This document shows positions 23,936-35,826 of a DNA stretch of 64,000 nt, one piece after another (positions within the stretch are counted from its first letter, which is position 1; every line of letters starts with the position of its first letter). This stretch comes from Telopea speciosissima. Lineage: Eukaryota > Streptophyta > Magnoliopsida > Proteales > Proteaceae. The notes under the pieces are model-generated. The model was not told where the DNA came from and searched no databases. It was given only the letters and a program-made list of their open reading frames with translations. Made by a program: the position numbers and the translations under genes. Where the stretch lies: assembly GCF_018873765.1 (NCBI RefSeq), contig NC_057917.1:56602464-56666463 (forward strand), written 5' to 3'.

Positions 23936-24534
23936 TAAGGGTGTTAAACGGTCCGGTTTAGGTTAAACGGTTCAGTTTTGACTGTTTGGGGGTAAAAATC
24001 GTAGCCAAACCGTTTAACTAAATGGTCTCATAATCAAAACCTGGACCGTTTAGTAAACGATTTTTAATTGGTTTCGGTTAAATGGTTCTATACGATTTCA
24101 CACGGTTTCGGTTAGACGTTTCTATACACATTTACTACTCTATTTACTAATACTAGTTATTAGTTAATAGTCATTACTTATTACTTACTAAGTTATTAGT
24201 TTTTTTTTTTTTTTTTTTTTTTTTTTGAAAAAGGAAATCATTAATGAAGAAACGTGACTACTTAGTAGTTGCTACTTGCTAGGTATTGATTTTTTGTTTA
24301 TCAAAAAAAATAAAAAATTATTAGGTTTTTAAATGGTTAGACGGTTTGGTTATAATCAGTTTTAATTGGATTATACGGTTTGAAACCGTTGGATTAATCG
24401 GTCTAAACTGAACCAAATTGATAAAATAAACAGTGTCATTTCTAAAACCATAACAGGACCATTTAACTAAAAGGTCTGTCGATTTCGGTTTAAACGTTTC
24501 GGTAAATGGTTTTAGTTTGGTTTTGACACCCTTA
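23936..24534. mobile_element. hAT-type non-autonomous element, 599 bp
   Basis: Starts TAAGGGTGTTAAACGG and ends GTTTTGACACCCTTA. It is flanked by the exact 8-bp duplication ATCCCACC (23928-23935 and 24535-24542). The interior is rich in AAACGGTTT-type words with no transposase. A T-run of about 26 followed by GAAAAAGGAAATCATTAATG near 24199-24248 looks like the tail of a very short LINE insertion on the minus strand. Confidence 0.85.
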
Positions 24535-24954
24535 ATCCCACCACACTATTTTCCATCAAACAAACAGCACATAAAGAACCCACATTTTGTTGATGAAAGA
24601 GAATGTGAATTTGGACTTCATGGCTCATTATGTGAGAGGCCGAGAGGGTGTGATAAGAAAATCTTCACTTCCGCATTGGAGAGGTTTTTTTTCCTCCTAA
24701 TTTTGTACCTATAAAATGTGAAAAAAATGATTGAAGTAAATGTAGCGGTATATGTTGTAACCTATTTCCATTTTGGAAGTTCTAGAGTGGTCGATTCTAA
24801 TGTTTCTGGGACTTGATCATTAAGTTTTTCGGATATAAGGGCCCAATTCTAGGGTTTTTAGGATCATATCAGAATCGCCAGAGACCAATTCAACCCTCGA
24901 TTCCAAGTTAAAATCTTGACAAGTGGGTGAAGGTAAAAATTGCAAGGTCGATCA
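24535..24954. other. Intergenic spacer before the LINE
   Basis: No gene or defined repeat recognised. Confidence 0.35.
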
Positions 24955-27620
24955 ATTCAGGCCAATAAGCCTTTGTAACGTGGTGATCAAGATTCTAACC
25001 AAAATCATGGCCAAGAGGTTAAGCGGGTATCTTGATGGCATTATCTCTCAAAACCAGTCTGCCTATGTTCCCTAGAGAGTGATTTCCACAATATTTTGTT
25101 AGCTCATGAGGCATATCACTATATAAATCAAAGGAAGAAAGGCAAGAGTAAAATTATGGCTTTGAAATTGGACATGAAGAAAGCCTATGATCGTTTGGAG
25201 TGGAGCTTCATTGAGGGGATTCTGATCCAGTTTGGCTTCTGTAAGAAGTGGGTGGACATGGTTATGGCATGTATTACCTCAGTCTCTTATGAGATCTTGA
25301 TTAATGGGGCTGTTCGTGGCGTTGTTACCCCTACCAGAGGCATTAGGCATGGTGACTCACTTTCCCTAGCCATTTTCGTGTTATGCTCCCAGGCTCTAAG
25401 CTCTGTCTTGAAGCAAGCGAAAGAGAGGAACTTGATTCACAGTATTAAGGTTAGAAATAGAACATCCCCTATCTCTCACCTCTTATTTGCCGACGACAGT
25501 TTGATTTTCTTCAAAGTATCCCTTCAAGAGATACACAACCTCAAGGATTGCCTCCGATCATACTGTAACGCAAGTGGCCAACAGATTAACTTCCAAAAAT
25601 TTGTTCTTACTTTCTCTCCTAACACTGCCCCAAAGTTTCGGAGATGGTTTTCAAGGATTTTGAAAATCCCCTTTGGCACTACCCCAAGGAAATACCTTGG
25701 CCTACCGGTTCAATTTGGAACTTCAAAGGCCAATCTTTTCAGGAAAATTAGCTAGAAGACCTCGTCTAAGCTCCAAGGATGGAAACAAAGATTGCTCTCC
25801 CAAGCTGGCAAGGAAGTCCTCCTAAAGTCGGTAGCATTAACGTTCAACAATTTTGCCGCCTCTCACTTTAAGCTGCGGGCATCCCACCACCTTAAGATTA
25901 GGCAAGATTCTTCTCATTTTTTTTGGGGGGAGAAAGAAGAGAGCAAAGGAATTCATTGGCTTGCTTGGGATAAGCTATGCAGATCCAAAGAGAAAGGAGG
26001 CCTTGGTTTCAAGGATCCTTCGATTCAAAATCAGGCCCTTTTAGGCAAGCTTGCCTGGAGAATTTGGAAGGACCCATCTTCTCTTTGGGCTTCCAGCATG
26101 AAGCAGATTTACTTCTCTCACACTGATTTTCTTATTGCTATTCCTGGTTCGAAACCTTCGTGGGGTTAGAGAAGTGTTCTTGAAGGAAGAAAGGTGCTCC
26201 AACTTGGGCTTCTTTGGATTATTGGAGATGGTTCTCGCATCAACATTTGGACTGATAATTGGCTCCCTTCTTCTCGAACTTTCAAGATCCAATTTCCTAG
26301 TTAGAAGGTTGATACTGTTACCTACGTTCTAGACCTGATTGATGAGCAGAATCGAGTTTGGAAAGTGGAGCTAATTAGGGGAGTCTTTCACCCTGTGGAT
26401 GAGGCAGAGATCTTAAATATTCAATTGAGTGTGTTCAATAGACCTGATATACAGGTTTGGGGTGTTTCTAAGAGCGGCGTATACTCTTCCAAGTCGACTT
26501 ACCATCTCCTGAACAATCTGGAAGAGAGGAAGCGAAGTATGGCTGCAGCTTCCCCCTCTCATATGGAGAACCAAATCCCAAACTCTACTTGGAAAAGGAT
26601 TTGGTCTTGCAACTCCTTACCTAAAATCAAAAGTTTCTTGTGGAGGGCCTGCTTGAATGCCATTGCTTGTGCAGATAATCCGAGGAAGAAATGCATCCTC
26701 ATTGATCCCCTCTGGAGTAGATGTGGTAGAGCCTTGAAATCAACTAACCACCTTCTCTTGGATTGTGATTTTTCCAGGGCTGTATGGTTTGGATCTCGAT
26801 TGTCCTTTGTTCCCCCATCTCAAGACCCGCAGATTTCCAAAGCCATCCATTGTTGGGGGTCCCTTTCTCCATTCGACAAGGTAGCTAGCAAAGTGATCAT
26901 TAGTTTTGCCTCCTTCTTATGCTCGAATTTATGGCTCTCCCGAAATGATCTTACTTTCAATGGTAAGAACTCATCCCCGCAGGAGGTTATTCAACAAGCT
27001 GAAAGAAGTTTCTTAGAATTCAAAGAGGGTGTCACCAAGTCTTCAGTCCAGAGTAATCAAAGTCCTACACCAGCTCAATCTTCTACTCCTACATCTTGGA
27101 CCCCTCCGGCTCCTCAGTTAGTAAAGATGAATGTGGATGCAACGCTAAACAAAGGCAAAGGGGGCATTGGTTTGGTGGTTAGAAACTCAACAGGAATCCC
27201 TTCCTTAGCAGTATCCTATCCGATGGTCTTCTCGTCCCCTCTTCGGAGTGAAGCTCTTGCAATTAGAGTTGGGCTCTTGGAAGGCATATCTGAAGGATTG
27301 GACTTCTTAATGGTGGAATCTAACTGTAAAGAGTTGATCTCCTTGGTATTCGGTTCTCAGTCAACTACTCCTCCTGAGGTTTATACTATTTTGCAGGACA
27401 TTAGAGAGCTGAGAGGCTACTTCAGGGAATGTACTTTCCACCATGTTTCTAGGGAGAATAACAGCATGGCTGACTCCCTAGCAAGGAGGACGATTTCCTT
27501 AGCGTGTAGGATTTCCTGGCCCATTTCCACTACTTGGATGTCTGACCTTGTAACTTGAACATCTTGAGTCCTTCACACGTTAATGAATAAGTTTGTTTCT
27601 TAGCAAACAAAAAACAAAAA
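24955..27620 (+). mobile_element. 5'-truncated L1-type LINE (reverse transcriptase, zinc-finger, RNase H)
   Basis: The sequence opens in the RT domain at FRPISLCNVVIKILTKIMA. It continues with MALKLDMKKAYDRLEW, the RT core LLFADDSLIFFK, then QRLLSQAGKEVLLKSV. The zf-RVT region has WKRIWSCNSLPKIKSFLWRA and LLLDCDFSRAVWF. An RNase H domain runs from VKMNVDATLNKGKGGIG to HVSRENNSMADSLARR. The endonuclease half is missing, as in typical 5' truncation during retrotransposition. The main frame is interrupted by a break near 25075-25090 and by three TAG codons (25753, 26167, 26302), otherwise it holds for about 2.4 kb, so the copy is fairly young. It ends shortly after the RNase H stop in an A-rich run near 27607-27620. 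Confidence 0.9.
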
Positions 27621-27734
27621 GAGAAGAAATGTCTATATGTGATTATACAACCATGAAATTTTATTGGAATACCTGAATAAGGCACGATAGTTGGAACCAT
27701 GGCTCTAAGTATTGGTATCATGTGACTCATGTCG

Positions 27735-27850
27735 ATGGGGGTGCAACTGTCATTTTGCGCACCCCTGTGTCTAGGTGTAGGGACAGCGGACTCCTGTGTC
27801 TGGATGTAGGGGCAGTGCACCACACGCGTCCAAGTAATATTCTTTCTCCC
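27735..27850. mobile_element. Partial palindromic MITE copy D
   Basis: Right half of the 8.2-kb MITE family: TCATTTTGCGCACCCCTGTG through GGGGCAGTGCACCACACGCG to the terminus ATTCTTTCTCCC. The left arm is missing, and GTGTCTAGGTGTAGGG / GTGTCTGGATGTAGGG is internally doubled. Confidence 0.6.
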
Positions 27851-29142
27851 TAGAATTACATATAGGATAGTTATCCATGTAAAAATAGAAAGTGGTGTTT
27901 TCGAATATCACAAGATAAATCTGAGCCATTCACTTTTTTAAGGTTTTTTTTCATCTAAATCGTTTGTTCCCACTAATAATTGGGAGAGTGCATGGCAATG
28001 TCTAGAGTACTAGAACACATGCATGAGCATACAAGGGATGTGTGCCAATACAACAAGGGCGTATTTGATTGAATTAGACTTTGAAATTTGATATGTGACT
28101 AATCTAAACCATATCCGTTCTATCCAACGGTCGGAATGGACATATCATCTGTCCACGTGGTAGAATAAATGCATTGTGACATTTGAAAAAATAACAGAAC
28201 TGTGTCAATAAGCCTTATATATAATATACAATTAAACATAATGATACATTTATACCACACACTCAAAAACAAGGGTAGTCAAGACCAGTTCAGCCTTGCC
28301 TAGCCATGGAATGGCAAAAATAGGGGTAACTAGGGTCAATCATGGCTAACTACGCTGCTCTGGGCTGAGCCTAACAGAGCTGGGCCTAAGGTTGGGTTGA
28401 ATGGGCTTTATCATCTGATTTAGGCTGGGTTGGGCTAAGTTAAGGGGACTACGGTTGAGTTGAATGGGCTTTGTGAGATTGGTATTGGTTTCGACTGGTT
28501 GATTTCCATATTGATATCGATATGAATATGCATATGGCCATATGGGTATTTTCAGACAGTTTTACCCTGATTTTTTGAAATAAAAGCCCCATTTTGGACC
28601 ATTTTACCCTCAGTAGGGATCAATACATTGTTACTTTATCGGTCAGGAATTGGTATTGAGTACCAACGACACCAATACGTATAGGCTGACATGGCCGATA
28701 AAATATCGATACCATGAACCATGGTTCTGCCCCTGTGGTGGTCTTGAGACTTGAGAGCAAGTTTATTCAATTTTGGAATCGGGTCCATTCAATTTCAATT
28801 TCGATTACAATTCAATTGAATTGATTGGGAATCGGTCTGAACCCTAGAGATGCAGTGGTAATCGGCCACTTCGAAAACGGTGAGAATTTTATCTAAATCG
28901 GCTGATTCGAACGATACGATTCCGATTCTTGAAACCAGTGCTTGAGAGTGAAAGATTAGGTGCAAAACATGTTTGTGCAATGACATTTTGTGGTATCTAT
29001 TTTGGCATGAAATTAATTGGAGGTTATGGTATCTTTTCCATCTTAATTAATCAATGTAGCATTTTTTGGTGTTTCATGAAAAGCTAAGTCCTATGTGGGA
29101 GTGTGGGACGCCATATATGCTCAATGTAGTATGCCCATTTTC
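27851..29142. other. Intergenic, degenerate repeats
   Basis: A GGGCTGGGTTGGGCT-type hAT remnant is visible at about 28280-28450. A GATATCGATATG/TATCGATACC repeat occupies about 28475-28725. No gene is seen. Confidence 0.4.
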
Positions 29143-29520
29143 TAGGGGTGTCAATTGGTCTGGTTTTGGGCTATTGGTTTGGATCTTTAGCGGTTCCGGA
29201 TCTAAGGTGTGAAGATCATAACCAAACCAATAAGCTTCTCGGTTCTAAATCTGAGACCTAGGACCGCTAACTAATGGGTGGTCCTGTTCCAGTTCCTAAT
29301 CGGTTCCGAACATTATTGAGCCCAAAACAAAGACAATGAGAATTTCTCTAGGAAAACGGCAACTTCATCATACATAGATATAATCTTGTAGAACCCAAAA
29401 TAAAGACATTGATGCATATATAAATAAGGAGACAGCTTTAAGAGTTCAAATTTCCATTTCAACCTCAACTAATATAAAAAAAGCACCACTTGAAAGTCCC
29501 AAGCAATGTAATATTATTAA

Positions 29521-31405
29521 GGGCAAATTTCATGGACACCCCTTGTAAGTTAGTGAAATGGCACAACATATCAAACCTTGTCAAAATATCACAGACACCC
29601 CCTATTTTATGATTTTATTTCAACTTAGTCCATTCCGTTAGGTCTGTGCAGTTAAGTCGCTGTTAAATTTTTTAAATAACGAAAATACCCTTACCACAGG
29701 ATGAACTCCCCATAATACCCTTACATCTAAATGTAGAAATGAACCACATTTTGCCTTCCACCGCCGCCGCCGCCACCACAACACCGTACATTCCACCTCC
29801 GCCGTTGTAATGACCACTCCCACTCCCCGGATTTACAACACTGCCATTGCCACCGACGGCTGATCCTCCGACACTTGAACCACCGGAGCCGTCCTTCTCA
29901 CCTATACGACCCATGGAACTCTTCTCTCCCTCCATCTCCCGGAACTTCTGGAGATAAATCTTCAAGGGCTCCACATACTCTTCGAATCCCAGAGTAGTCA
30001 TGGCCCATAGTAGATCATCGCCATTAATGGTCTTCCGCTTCTCTCTCTGGCACTTATCTGAAGCTTCTCCGGTGATGAAACTTATGAACTTCGACACGCA
30101 CTCCTGAACGGTCTCCTTGGTGTCTTTGGAAATTTTACCGTTGGCAGGGAGTGCCTTCTTCATGATCCTGCTCACGTTAGCTATGGGAAGGAAACGATCT
30201 TGCTTTTTCGGAGAGAATTCGCTGTTGGCGTTGCTGTTATTTGGACCGCCAGAGTCATTGTCTGAGTCTGCCATGAAATCCGGTATAGATCAGGATTTTG
30301 CTTGCTTTTACGTTGGAAGATGGACCAAAGAAAGGCACTCTTAACACAACCTTTCGGAAGTTTCTTTTTTTCTTCAGCTTTTGGCTTTCAGTAGAGTACA
30401 ATAATTGAGAAAGCTATCAAGAGAACAATCATTAATGAAGGATCTCAGTAATTTAGAAATTCCAAAGAAAAGACCATTTGGCTTGGTTTCCCTTTTAGCA
30501 CACGGGTAAGAGCTGAGACAAAGAAAAAACAGAGTCATGAACTTAGTAGCAAAAACAGGAGATGGAACCAAAGGCGTAGGTGTCGATAAATTGAAAATTT
30601 TTGACTGTCTTCTCCGGCTAAAACAGACCAAGACAGACCAAAAAGAGTGAAGAAATTAAGGTTTCAAAGCTTGAAGATTCGGCTAGAATGGAAAGAAAAG
30701 GAATCTCAGAGGTTCATCTTAGGGTTTCTGAAAGTTTCGCCTTTGTTTCATGCAAAGGCGAGGAGGGTTAAGGCTAGTAAACGCTACAGCCTCCAGCGAT
30801 GATAGGACGGACTTAGGACTTAGGACTTGAGCAGCGTTAAGTTAAGTCAATGGAGGCCAGAAGGGTTTTGATCTTCCCTTAAAGCACCGTAACCAGCTTG
30901 GCAAGTTTTTGAATCTTTAGATAGGGCTTTAGTCATTTTTTTCTGTTTTCATTTCCCTCTCTGGTTTGGCTGTGTTGTCTTCTACGCTTCTTCGTAATCT
31001 GCTTTTTTGGTTTTCCCCATTTAAAATTTCAGTCAAAGTTTTTTGCTTCCGTTTTTTTTGTTCGGGATTTTGCCGTGCCGTGTGGTATGAGAGAGAGAAG
31101 GGAGGAGAGGGAGGGTGGCGATGTGTGGGAAAGGTGTGTAGTGCGGGAGAGAAGCTTACCGTAGGGAGGAGATGACTTGCAGCTTTTTCTAACGGAGAAG
31201 ATGAACAGTAATTGTGAAGATGGAAGAAGATGGAAGAAATCGTTTTTATTTAAATAACTAAAAGGTTAAAATGGACATTTAAAAAAACTTGGGGTGCTAA
31301 CTGTGCTTAACATCAGGGGGAAGGTTGATACTTTGCCATGGTTTGGTACTTTGGTATGTCTGTGTCATTTCACTAACTTATAGGAGGTGTCCGTGAAATT
31401 TTTCC
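29521..31405. mobile_element. Pack-MULE (Mutator-like element) carrying a captured NF-YB gene
   Basis: The ends GGGCAAATTTCATGGACACC and the complement of GGTGTCCGTGAAATTTTTCC form inverted repeats alignable over roughly 75-85 bp, including the shared block AAGTTAGTGAAATG. An exact 9-bp direct repeat TATTATTAA flanks it (29512-29520 and 31406-31414), the size made by Mutator-type transposases. No transposase is present. Instead the 1,885-bp element contains an NF-YB coding region on the minus strand and about 0.9 kb of sequence upstream of it, probably captured with it. It sits inside the hAT-type element 29143-31663, so it inserted later than that element. Confidence 0.88.
29672..30274 (-). 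CDS. NF-YB (CCAAT-box factor subunit B) copy captured inside the Pack-MULE, with chimeric C-terminus
   Basis: A 200-aa single-exon reading frame. The N-terminus [15 protein letters not shown] and histone-fold core (about residues 26-115: [19 protein letters not shown] through [20 protein letters not shown]) identify a plant NF-YB of the NF-YB2/3/10 type. NF-YB pairs with NF-YC and NF-YA to bind CCAAT boxes in the nucleus. The core has [19 protein letters not shown] where plant proteins almost invariably have [19 protein letters not shown]. After MYG the Gly-rich tail turns into [10 protein letters not shown] and ends in residues encoded by transposon sequence. The histone fold is open and could be expressed, but the three changes and the foreign tail suggest weakened constraint. 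It may be a pseudogene or a new chimeric gene; transcription is unknown. Confidence 0.8.
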   Translation of the reverse strand: MADSDNDSGGPNNSNANSEFSPKKQDRFLPIANVSRIMKKALPANGKISKDTKETVQECVSKFISFITGEASDKCQREKRKTINGDDLLWAMTTLGFEEYVEPLKIYLQKFREMEGEKSSMGRIGEKDGSGGSSVGGSAVGGNGSVVNPGSGSGHYNGGGGMYGVVVAAAAVEGKMWFISTFRCKGIMGSSSCGKGIFVI

Positions 31406-32431
31406 TATTATTAATATGTTAGGATTTAAAGGCTTTTAAGGTTTTAGATTTCTAATTTTTCATTCAATCAGTTTACATATCATCTGGTTCCAACGGTTTT
31501 GGTTCTACCGGATCCTTAATGGGCTATCGATCTAGAACCGTTGGGAGACCTGGACCAAAACCGACTAGAACCAATAGTATATAAGACCATATCCATCCCA
31601 ATAAGCTATTGGGTGGTTTGGTTGCCCACCCGAATCGATTTTGATCCTAAATTGACACCCTTACCATTTTCTATATTGTAATTAGGGGTGTCAACGGGCC
31701 GGTTCGGGCCGGTTTCGGTTTGGGTTTTTCGATTTCGGTGTGACTTTTATACAAACCGAAACCAAACCGTTAAGAAATGTTCGGTTTCGGTGCGGTTTGG
31801 TTTTGTGCCGGTTTCGATTTATGACAACGGTTTGGTACCGGTTTTATATGACTACTAAGATCCGATTAGTGCTTATTTTTCTTTTCTTTCTCTTATAAGA
31901 ACAAGATTTGAACATTAGATAAAAGTTCATATCATATGGAAGTGGAACCCAAGAAGATTTTCAAATGCAATTACAAGATGTGACCCACTTAAAAGTCCAT
32001 ACAACATCTACTTAAAAATTCATGCAACATTTACTTAAAAGTCTATACAACATTGAACATCCACTTAAAAGTTTTAAAAGTTCAACATTTAAAAATTCAT
32101 GCAACATTTACTTAAAAGTTCATACAACATTGAACATCCACTTAAAAGTCTTAAAAGTTCAACATTAAGAATTAATGTTCCCTTAAAATAATTATGTTCT
32201 TCATTCCTCAAGAACGATAACACAACATAAGACTTGAGAGTTGAGACCAAAAGTGAAATAACATGTCCTGCACACACAAGAATAAAAAATATATATATAT
32301 TTAACTCCAAAACTCAACAATTGTTATATTTTCTTAAGAATCAAATAATAAATAATGAAATGTGTGCAAATGCAAACTACCTTTTCAACAGGCTCGAGCA
32401 AATCCTTCTCTATCTATTATAACCTGAAGGC

Positions 32432-34688
32432 TCACCAGTCTCCTGTCTCCCTTTCAATCTGCAACCGTCCAAGCACATTTCCTAGCGCGTTGTCCACATC
32501 AACGGGATCATCAACAGGTTCAGCTACATACATAAGAATATAAGATAGTAATTTAGCAACTAAAGTAAGCAAAAATGAAAAATAACTTAATGGAAATTGA
32601 AAAATTACATCTGAAATGTATATCAAACATCCAGTCTCGAAGACATATCAGTGCTTCAGCGTTGGAAGGTAGTAGTTTGCTCCGATATTTGTCAATAACA
32701 CGACCCCCAGCGCTAAAAGCTGACTCAGATGCAACCGTTGAAACTGGTATAGCTAAGACATCACGAGCCATCCGAGCCACATCTGGATACCTTGACCCAT
32801 TCGCCTTCCAAAAAGCCAACACATCATACTCATCATCATGATCACTGAATGGAATCTTGGGTTCATCTAGATACACATCTAGCTGAGATTTAGTTCCATT
32901 ATCTGCCTCAGCAATCACTGATTGCATAAATTCCTATAGAAATTGAAAAATATGAGTCATTAATAAGATTAGCAATGAATATGGAAACTTGCAACTTAAA
33001 AAATAAATCAAAATTACAAGAAATGTAAAATTTACTTACGATTCGGTTCTAGATTTCCAGGCCGAGTGAACAGATGGAATCTCATAATCACTTGCATTCA
33101 TACTCTTGTATTCATTAAAAAGCTGATACAAAGCAGATTTCACATTGTTTCCCATATCAATTCCAGTTGGGTCCAAAGGAGCAAGCTTAGCAAATGCCCA
33201 ATTCACAAAACTAAGTTTGTAACGAGGATCGAACACCAAGGCAATGGCCAAAATTGGACTATAGTTCCTCCAATATTTGTCAAATTTCTTTTTCATTTCA
33301 ATTGTCATTGGCCTCATAAAACTAAGCCCATGTGATACCTCTTCTAACAAACTTTTGTGAATCTCCCAAACATTTTCAAAATACAAATTTGATATAGGAT
33401 ACTTAGAACCTGAAAGCAAAACAGTGATTTCATAGAAGGGATGCAAAAAACCCATCAATTTTTCAATCTTTAACCATTGATCAGAATCTGGACAAGTTTT
33501 ATAATTGTCCTCCACTAGTCCAAGGTTCTCAAATGCTTTCCGATAAAATAAAGCAGAATTAAGCATGATATAAGTTGAGTTCCACCTTGTGGTGACATCT
33601 CCATGCAACCCCTTACTACTTGGTAATGACAATTGCTTACAAATATTCAAGAATTTCATTTTCCTTGCTTGTGATCCTTTCACATAGGCTATACTAGATC
33701 GAATCAATGCCACAGACTCGTCTATGTGCTTTAGTCCATCTTGTACAATGAGATTGAGAATATGAGCACAACACCTATTATGAAAGAATTCTCCTTTACA
33801 TAAAAGAGCATTCTTCAAATTCAGATTTCTCTTCAACAACTCAACAAAGCTAAAATTAGAAGTAGCACCATCCAAAGTAATTGAAAACAATTTTCGATCA
33901 ATACCCCACTCAGACAAGATCTTTGAAACCATTTCACAAATATTGATGCCAGTATGTGGAGGTGGCATGATGCAAAACTTCAATAATTTCTTATGCAACA
34001 CCCAATCCTTATCAATATAATGGCCAGTCAAAGATAAGTATCCATCATTGGTGATGGATGTCCATAGATCACTTGTCAAAGAAATCTTCCCATTAAATGA
34101 TTTGAGTAGATTATGGATTCTACTGGACTCCAAATTGTAAAACTTCAAAATCTCCGCCATTTGTGTGTTGCGGGTAATATGGGTGTAGTCAGGAAAAATG
34201 TATGTGATTAATTCCCTAAACTCCTCATACTCAACAAAGATTAAAGGTAACTCATGTCTCACAATAAGCCTCGTGACCTTATCACGCACCCAGACTTGGT
34301 CAACCTTTTTATCTCTTAACATTAATTTCCCATCATTAACACCCAGAGTCATTTGGGTTGGTCCTTTGTTTTCCCGTTTTGGGCAATGTAAAATATGTCT
34401 CCTAAGGGTTTCAGTTCCATTAGTAGTACTATCAGCCTTATAGATTTGCCTACACCTATTGCATTTCGCTCGTTCCTTCCCATCACTAAAACCCTTCCCC
34501 TCAAGAATTTCAAACTCCTCCCAAACAACACTCCTTCTTTTCCTCTTGGTAACATCTATTTCAACAGTTGTTGTGCCAGCAGGTTCTGTTGCTGAAATTC
34601 CAGGAATGTAAAGTCCATCATCGAACATCACATCAGCATCTGAGCCACAATCGGGCTCATCTTCCATGTTGACTTGTGTGTTAGACAT
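32432..34688 (-). CDS. hAT-family transposase (BED zinc finger, RNase H-like core, hATC dimerisation domain)
   Basis: Cut-and-paste transposase. The start is taken at MSNTQVNMED; 45 upstream in-frame residues are hydrophobic and unlike the family. A BED zinc finger lies at about residues 54-103 (CNRC ... RRHILHC). The catalytic fold shows TSDLWTSITNDGYLSLTGHY and SITLDGATSNF. Middle hAT blocks include TRWNSTYIMLNSA and HPFYEITVLLSGSKYPISNLY. The first long exon ends near 33044 at a GTAAGT donor. A second segment (about 32622-32930) has the hATC motif YPDVARMARDVLAIPVSTVA followed by SESAFSAGGRVIDKYRS. A third short piece ends ERETGDW at 32432. The exact frame across the first splice (acceptor near 32932) does not join cleanly as I read it, so either the junction differs or the gene carries a small lesion. 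No in-frame stop is seen inside the conserved domains. Confidence 0.85.
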
Positions 34689-35826
34689 TTCTATAACTAT
34701 AATTAATAGAAAAACATATAACATATTAATGACTATAATTAATAGAAAAACATATAACAAAAAGAAAGATTTTAACAACAATATTTGTGAATTTGTGACA
34801 AGTGCTGTCATATAATGACTCAAAACTTGAACTTAAGGCTTAGCAAATAGAAATCTAAGATTCTAAGTAGGAAAAGAAAGTGTTGAAGTATCAAAATCAT
34901 AAGTTCAAGAAAGTTCCTATTGCTCCCCAATTCAACAAATAAAAGTGTGAAATACCAATAAAACTGCAATGTCCTCCAATCTGACTCAAGTCACTTGGAA
35001 GGGTATGAGATGGGACGAACTTGAGCTATGATTAGTTGATTACCCATAGGTCATAGGACTTTAAAAAGCTAGGCTATGCAAGGGAATTCAAAACTTTACC
35101 ACTTTGAGTTTATTATCCAATGATGCACTCCCTTTGATCAACAAATGCTTAGTGACACAATCATTCCAGTTATGGGAGAGTAAGAGAGTATATAACCCAC
35201 AAGACTAGAAGACACTTCATGAAATGTGGAGGTGTAGAGTATTTTAACTGAACAACTTTAACCATCATTTTAAAATTAAATTAAAACATCTCTTTTCTTC
35301 AATTACATGATATCAGTAATCAGCAGTTGAGGAAATAAGCATGTGACTATTTATAACACCAACTAATTAATATGTGGACTAAGACACGTATGCAATACAG
35401 TCAATGGATTTTGCCAGGCTGGGAGTGTTTAGATCATTTACCTAATTTCCATTTTAACTCACAAATTGGTTCCTAGCAAACCAGTCCCAAGTTGAACCTT
35501 CAAAGAAGTGAGTATATATTTCTAGAACAAGAGTAGTGCGAAACTCACACTCAAAAACTTAGAAAGACTGGCAAGGTTGGGGGGGGGGGGGGTTGGATAA
35601 AAAGGGACAGAGGATAGAATCCAGATAAACAAAAGGAATCCAAAATAATTATTTCCGTAGACCTGCCAAATGCTATCCATCAAACATCATTCAAATCTCA
35701 TGAAAAAGCAACATAACTACTCAACAGTACCAATAAATCCAATTTCTCGTAAAACAAATATCACTGAGAATTAAAGAACAATCTTACGTATAAGTATCAC
35801 AAAATTTCAAAACCTCAACAGTCAGT

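Larger units (their letters stand above)
29143..31663. mobile_element. hAT-type non-autonomous element, split by a nested Pack-MULE
   Basis: The left end TAGGGGTGTCAATTGG and right end AATTGACACCCTTA are matched. They are flanked by the exact 8-bp duplication CCATTTTC (29135-29142 and 31664-31671). Without the nested Mutator-like element it would be about 0.63 kb, close in size to the relative at 23936-24534. Its right target duplication ends only 3 bp before that of the next hAT element. Confidence 0.85.

Noticed and set aside
30374-30631. 85-aa minus-strand frame upstream of the captured NF-YB
   Set aside because: More likely the captured leader or upstream region; no domain is seen.
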